NCBI GenBank assembly: GCA_934435205.1
Contig: CAKSAK010000005.1
Coordinates: 124,001 to 188,000, forward strand
DNA from: an uncultured Ruminococcus sp.
GTDB taxonomy: Bacteria; Bacillota; Clostridia; Oscillospirales; Ruminococcaceae
Direction: 5' to 3'
DNA: 64,000 bases
The notes beneath the pieces were generated by a model that worked only from the letters and a program-made list of their open reading frames with translations, made no database searches and was not told the origin of the DNA. The position numbers and the translations under genes are program-made. Positions 61,015-64,000 of the stretch are shown here, piece after piece (position 1 is the stretch's first letter; each line of letters opens with the position of its first letter).

Positions 61015-61180
61015 AAAAAAGCCCCACAAATAAAGCGGGGCTGATATTTCAAAAAAGAGCATTGGCTGCGTTAGCATAAAAGCTCCCCACAGCAAGGGAA
61101 CTACCTGATTTAAAGTGCCCGACAAGCGAATAATGCTCCAAATTCCCATGACCGCAACACTTGATAAATTACTTTATCTT
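61015..61180 (-). ncRNA. Structured non-coding RNA candidate, possibly 6S-like
   Basis: Minus-strand transcript of about 166 bases between a perfect promoter (61187-61215) and a strong terminator (AGCCCCGC...GTGGGGCT then T6, about 61015-61043). No ORF. Complementary GAGCATT/AATGCTC arms close a long hairpin over an inner AGTTCCC/GGGGAGCT stem, with AT-rich single-stranded bulges. Length, overall rod shape and location in a Firmicute would fit 6S RNA (ssrS), but I could not verify the family. Confidence 0.6.
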
Positions 61181-61186
61181 GCTTTT

Positions 61187-61215
61187 AGTATAGCATACAC
61201 AAAGACAAATGTCAA
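61187..61215 (-). promoter_or_regulatory. Promoter of the ncRNA candidate
   Basis: Minus strand TTGACA (61215-61210), 17 bases, TATACT (61192-61187). Confidence 0.85.
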
Positions 61216-61303
61216 TAGTCATGTGGGTCTTATTTTGTCGCAAAAAGCGTAAAAATAACTGAATTAATCGAGGGGAACATATTTGTAATTGTAAGTTGTG
61301 CTA

Positions 61304-61332
61304 TTGACATAAAAGGGGTTATAGTATATAAT
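61304..61332 (+). promoter_or_regulatory. Consensus promoter of the WG-repeat lipoprotein
   Basis: TTGACA (61304-61309), 17 bases, TATAAT (61327-61332). About 80 bases before ATG 61421. Confidence 0.85.
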
Positions 61333-61420
61333 AATCGTATGTGTAGATATTGCCCTGAAAAGATAAAAAATACAGATAATGGGTAATGAGGAAGAAGCAG
61401 AAAATGATAGGAGGAAACTT

Positions 61421-62725
61421 ATGAACAAGATTTTTTGTTCTGCTCTGACAGCCATTGTGGCAGGCACTATGCTCACAGGCTGTGCCATGCCTTGGGAAAA
61501 GGGTGCTGATGACGACGTTGCCCCTGGCGGTTATTCCTATACGGCTGACTCAAATTCAGAACAGAAACAAGCTTATCGCTGGCTCATAGAGCCAACTATA
61601 AACGCCGATAATATCATTTCTTTTGACGGAAGTCAGGTCGACCCTAACAACGAAAAGAACACAGCTTATGCCAACTATTCTGTTATCAGACAGAATGGCA
61701 AATATGGCATTATAGACTATAGCGGAAACATGGTAGTGCCTGCGGAATATGACGATTACTACACCTGCTGGTGCGGAGAGGTCACGCTTTTCAATATTAT
61801 AAACGAAAAGAATGATGAGTATGAGTATTGCAGTATCGACAGCTCAAATCAGGTAGTATACTATGCGGCGGAACATCATGACAGCTCACCGAGATATTAC
61901 TGGAACAGCAATGAGGAAAAGATCTATGTAAAGGACGCTGATGAAGAACAGGGCGAAGAATACACTGGCAAAAAAGCTGTTGTAGTATGTGAAGCTGATG
62001 TGAAAAAGTCTGACAATGGTTTTTATGACATTTCTCCTGTGAGCGAACCGCTTTACGGGCTTGCTAAAAAGGACAAGCTTATACTTGATATGCAGTACAC
62101 TGATTATTATGCGCCTGCATACAAAGGCGCAGGACTTACCTGCATCGCCTTTGAGAACGACGAAGGCAAATGGGGATATGTTGGTTCTGACGGCAAGACT
62201 ATAATCGACTTCAAGTGCGACGGCGACATGAGTGCCTATTGCGGAAAGGTGATAGATGACGAAATGGCAGTTCATCCTTATCTTTTCACTGACGATTATC
62301 TGCCGGTATCCATAAATTCATCATATGGTTATTATGACATAGACGGCAACTGTATCGTACAGCCGGGCGAGTTCGATCAGGCAAGACCTGCTCATAACGG
62401 CAAGGCATGGGTAATGAAGTCTGGAAAATGGGGCGTTATAGCATTCGGTGACGCACCTGTGGAAGAGGACTCATCAGAGGAAGAGACCACCACAACTACG
62501 ACCACCACAAGCTACACCACCACGACCACAACTTCAATGACCACCACAACGACTTCGGTTTCAACAGAAACGAAAAAAGCAACTGAAAATACTCCATCTT
62601 TGACACAGCCAAGTGAAACCACTGAGGTGTCAACAAACACGGAAACTGTTACAGAAACAGTAACGGAGCCTGTTACGGAAACTGATCCGCCTGCTCCTGA
62701 GCCTGAGCCGACACCTGAACAATAA
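61421..62725 (+). CDS. WG-repeat lipoprotein with Thr-rich tail
   Basis: 434 residues from ATG 61421 (AGGAGG). Signal peptide with lipobox LTGC. Three or more WG repeats in the domain (GKYGIIDYSGNMVVPAEYDD, GKWGYVGSDGKTIIDF, SGKWGVIAF). The last 80 residues are Thr/Ser/Pro/Glu-rich, a flexible wall-spanning tail of the kind common in ruminococci. Surface binding protein; ligand unknown. Confidence 0.88.
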   Translation: MNKIFCSALTAIVAGTMLTGCAMPWEKGADDDVAPGGYSYTADSNSEQKQAYRWLIEPTINADNIISFDGSQVDPNNEKNTAYANYSVIRQNGKYGIIDYSGNMVVPAEYDDYYTCWCGEVTLFNIINEKNDEYEYCSIDSSNQVVYYAAEHHDSSPRYYWNSNEEKIYVKDADEEQGEEYTGKKAVVVCEADVKKSDNGFYDISPVSEPLYGLAKKDKLILDMQYTDYYAPAYKGAGLTCIAFENDEGKWGYVGSDGKTIIDFKCDGDMSAYCGKVIDDEMAVHPYLFTDDYLPVSINSSYGYYDIDGNCIVQPGEFDQARPAHNGKAWVMKSGKWGVIAFGDAPVEEDSSEEETTTTTTTTSYTTTTTTSMTTTTTSVSTETKKATENTPSLTQPSETTEVSTNTETVTETVTEPVTETDPPAPEPEPTPEQ

Positions 62726-62736
62726 GTAAGAATATA

Positions 62737-62772
62737 AACGGCGTTATCCCACTTTGGGGTACGCCGTTTTTG
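62737..62772 (+). terminator. Terminator after the WG-repeat gene
   Basis: Stem AACGGCGT (62737-62744) / ACGCCGTT (62761-62768) with inner TATCCC/GGGGTA pairing and T-run. Its complement could serve transcripts from the other side. A second hairpin (AAGCCCTGCCG...CAGAGCTT near 62871-62893) lies just after the convergent LCP gene. Confidence 0.8.
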
Positions 62773-62899
62773 GTGCATGAATATGTGCGGATATTGAAAA
62801 TGCGTGCATAAACAAGGCGGGCGAACGCTGTTCGCCCCTACCATTTGACCGCTTATTTTCCCATACAAAAAAGCCCTGCCGAAGCAGAGCTTTTCTTTT

Positions 62900-64000
62900 T
62901 TATTGGTTATATATCTCTTTTCTGAGAAGTGCCTTGCAGGCGTCAAAATCAACTTCAAGAATTGATTGACCGTCAGATGATGTGCCATATGAATAGGAAT
63001 CATCATCAGGTATTCTCAGGGACTTTATCTCGTAATTCATGGAGAATATTGCCTTATAGGTAAGGGCAAAAAGCTGTGTCTGTGACATATTGGTTGTAAG
63101 ATGTGACATTGATGCTTTTGCGAACTTGTCTATAGTCAGCGGATCTGAGCTTTTCGCCTTTTCGATTATCTTTGTGATAACTGTTCTCTGGCGTTCTGTA
63201 CGCTCAAAATCTGCGTTGCCAACATATCTAAGTCTTGCATAGGCAAGCGCCTGATTGCCGTTTACATGGAGCTTCTTTCCGCCCTTATCAAGATAGTCTG
63301 TACCCTTTTTATTGCCAAGAAGCTTGTTCTGCTCTGCCATTGGAGGCTTCATGCCCTCGGCTTCTTCGTCGGAAATGTCAAGCTCGATACCGCCAACTGC
63401 GTCAACTATATCAACGAATGAAAGAAAGTCGATATAAACATAATCGTCAACGGCAATATCAAAATTATACTCTATGGTATCCATAAGAAGCTCTGCACCG
63501 CCGTAAACATACGCCGCATTGAGCTTTGACCATGTGTCTATATCATTTCCATCAGCGTCAACACCCTTGATATTCACATACATATCACGCATGAAAGAGG
63601 TCATTGTTATCTCTTTTGTGGTGCTGTTAATGGAGAGAAGTATCATAGAGTCTGTTCTGCCACGCTCGTCAGCGTTTCTTGTATCAGAGCCTATAAGCAG
63701 GATATTTCGTACATCAGAGCTGTTCATGGAAGCATCTGTGTTCGTTCGCTGACCTCTTTCCACCTTGTTCACCATGCCTATGTATCGCCATATAAGCACG
63801 TTCGCCAATATGAAAGCCACCAAAAGTATGATGATAAGCACCTTGAAAAAGGTTTTTATAGGGTGTCTTTTTTTGTTTTCCACTTTGTTTTTACCTTTTT
63901 TGTTCGTCTGACCATTACGGCTTTTATTGTTTTTGCCAAATTGCAGGTCATTATTTCGTCTTTGGGCTGATGTCTTGTTGCTTTTTGCTGACTTGCCTGA
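62900..64000 (-). CDS. LytR-CpsA-Psr (LCP) family protein, N-terminus beyond window
   Basis: Frame is open to the window end. From a Lys/Asn-rich basic cytoplasmic stretch of at least 39 residues (…KSRNGQTNKKGKNK) it enters a TM helix (FFKVLIIILLVAFILANVLIW) and the LCP catalytic domain (GSDTRNADERGRTDSMILLSIN, ARLRYVGNADFERTERQR). LCP enzymes attach polymers to peptidoglycan. A GTG at 63883 could be a start, but the upstream basic residues continue in frame without a stop, so the true start is probably outside the window. Confidence 0.9.
   Translation of the reverse strand, partial: SGKSAKSNKTSAQRRNNDLQFGKNNKSRNGQTNKKGKNKVENKKRHPIKTFFKVLIIILLVAFILANVLIWRYIGMVNKVERGQRTNTDASMNSSDVRNILLIGSDTRNADERGRTDSMILLSINSTTKEITMTSFMRDMYVNIKGVDADGNDIDTWSKLNAAYVYGGAELLMDTIEYNFDIAVDDYVYIDFLSFVDIVDAVGGIELDISDEEAEGMKPPMAEQNKLLGNKKGTDYLDKGGKKLHVNGNQALAYARLRYVGNADFERTERQRTVITKIIEKAKSSDPLTIDKFAKASMSHLTTNMSQTQLFALTYKAIFSMNYEIKSLRIPDDDSYSYGTSSDGQSILEVDFDACKALLRKEIYNQ

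Noticed and set aside
1..64000. CRISPR arrays and tRNA or rRNA genes
   Set aside because: No regularly spaced direct repeats of CRISPR type and no recognisable tRNA T-loop/acceptor pairs or rRNA sequence were seen by eye.

Overview
The window looks like chromosome of a Gram-positive gut Firmicute of the Ruminococcus / Oscillospirales type. The evidence is an rplU-prp-rpmA-obg-mrnC-yebC block in Firmicute order, an L27 with the Prp-cleaved N-terminal extension, many lipoproteins and LCP-type wall proteins with Thr-rich tails, OmpR/His-kinase pairs next to ABC exporters, and AGGAGG ribosome-binding sites. The DNA is a mosaic: accessory DNA in the left 40 kb and ordinary chromosome on the right.

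1-16.9 kb (all minus strand, read from 16912 down to 1): a large, apparently intact gene set built around ubiquitin-like (Ubl) conjugation. It holds a two-repeat Ubl protein, an E1-like ThiF enzyme, an E2-like protein with a recognisable catalytic Cys, and a JAMM-motif protease. Around these lie a transglutaminase-fold protease, an SPFH/band-7 protein with a zinc ribbon, three other small membrane or zinc proteins, a SprT-type metalloprotease, a YbjN-type protein, two helical-repeat proteins, an unknown protein, and two ATPases of the HerA/FtsK/VirD4 group at the two ends. Three promoters with the same unusual layout (TGGARA, 15 bases, CGTAYN) lie inside the set and resemble ECF-sigma promoters. 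A divergent gene at 17155 looks like a diverged sigma factor and could be their activator. Five of the proteins carry a P-[LM]-P-x-R motif in flexible regions. I regard this as the main candidate for an undescribed or only partly described system.

18.2-21.6 kb (minus): a four-gene ABC-three-component (ABC-3C) defence-type operon plus an XRE regulator. It has a perfect sigma-A promoter, but two genes carry in-frame stops.

21.7-35.2 kb (plus, clearly more GC-rich): the replication half of a prophage. It contains a sigma-like regulator with an attenuator-like leader, DUF2800, DUF2815, family A DNA polymerase, VapE primase/helicase, VRR-NUC, SNF2 helicase, DUF1492, HNH, terminase small subunit, a SAM synthetase and a ParB-methyltransferase. 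It is decaying (one nonsense codon in VapE, one in the methyltransferase, an A7 frameshift in SNF2) and is cut by a defective IS3-family element at 35.2-36.4 kb. An aldo/keto reductase, a small helical protein, a MATE pump and a divergent LysR regulator follow. Directly after them is the last 23 codons of a recombinase, then a non-coding hairpin cluster.

40.4-64 kb: chromosome. It carries a second MATE pump, a two-component system with a MacB-like ABC protein and a 34-residue peptide gene, a second two-component system, metY, a lipoprotein and small envelope genes, purB, an O-antigen-ligase-like protein, the ribosomal/Obg block, yebC, a terminator-ended non-coding RNA candidate (possibly 6S-like), a WG-repeat lipoprotein, and the start of an LCP protein that runs off the window.
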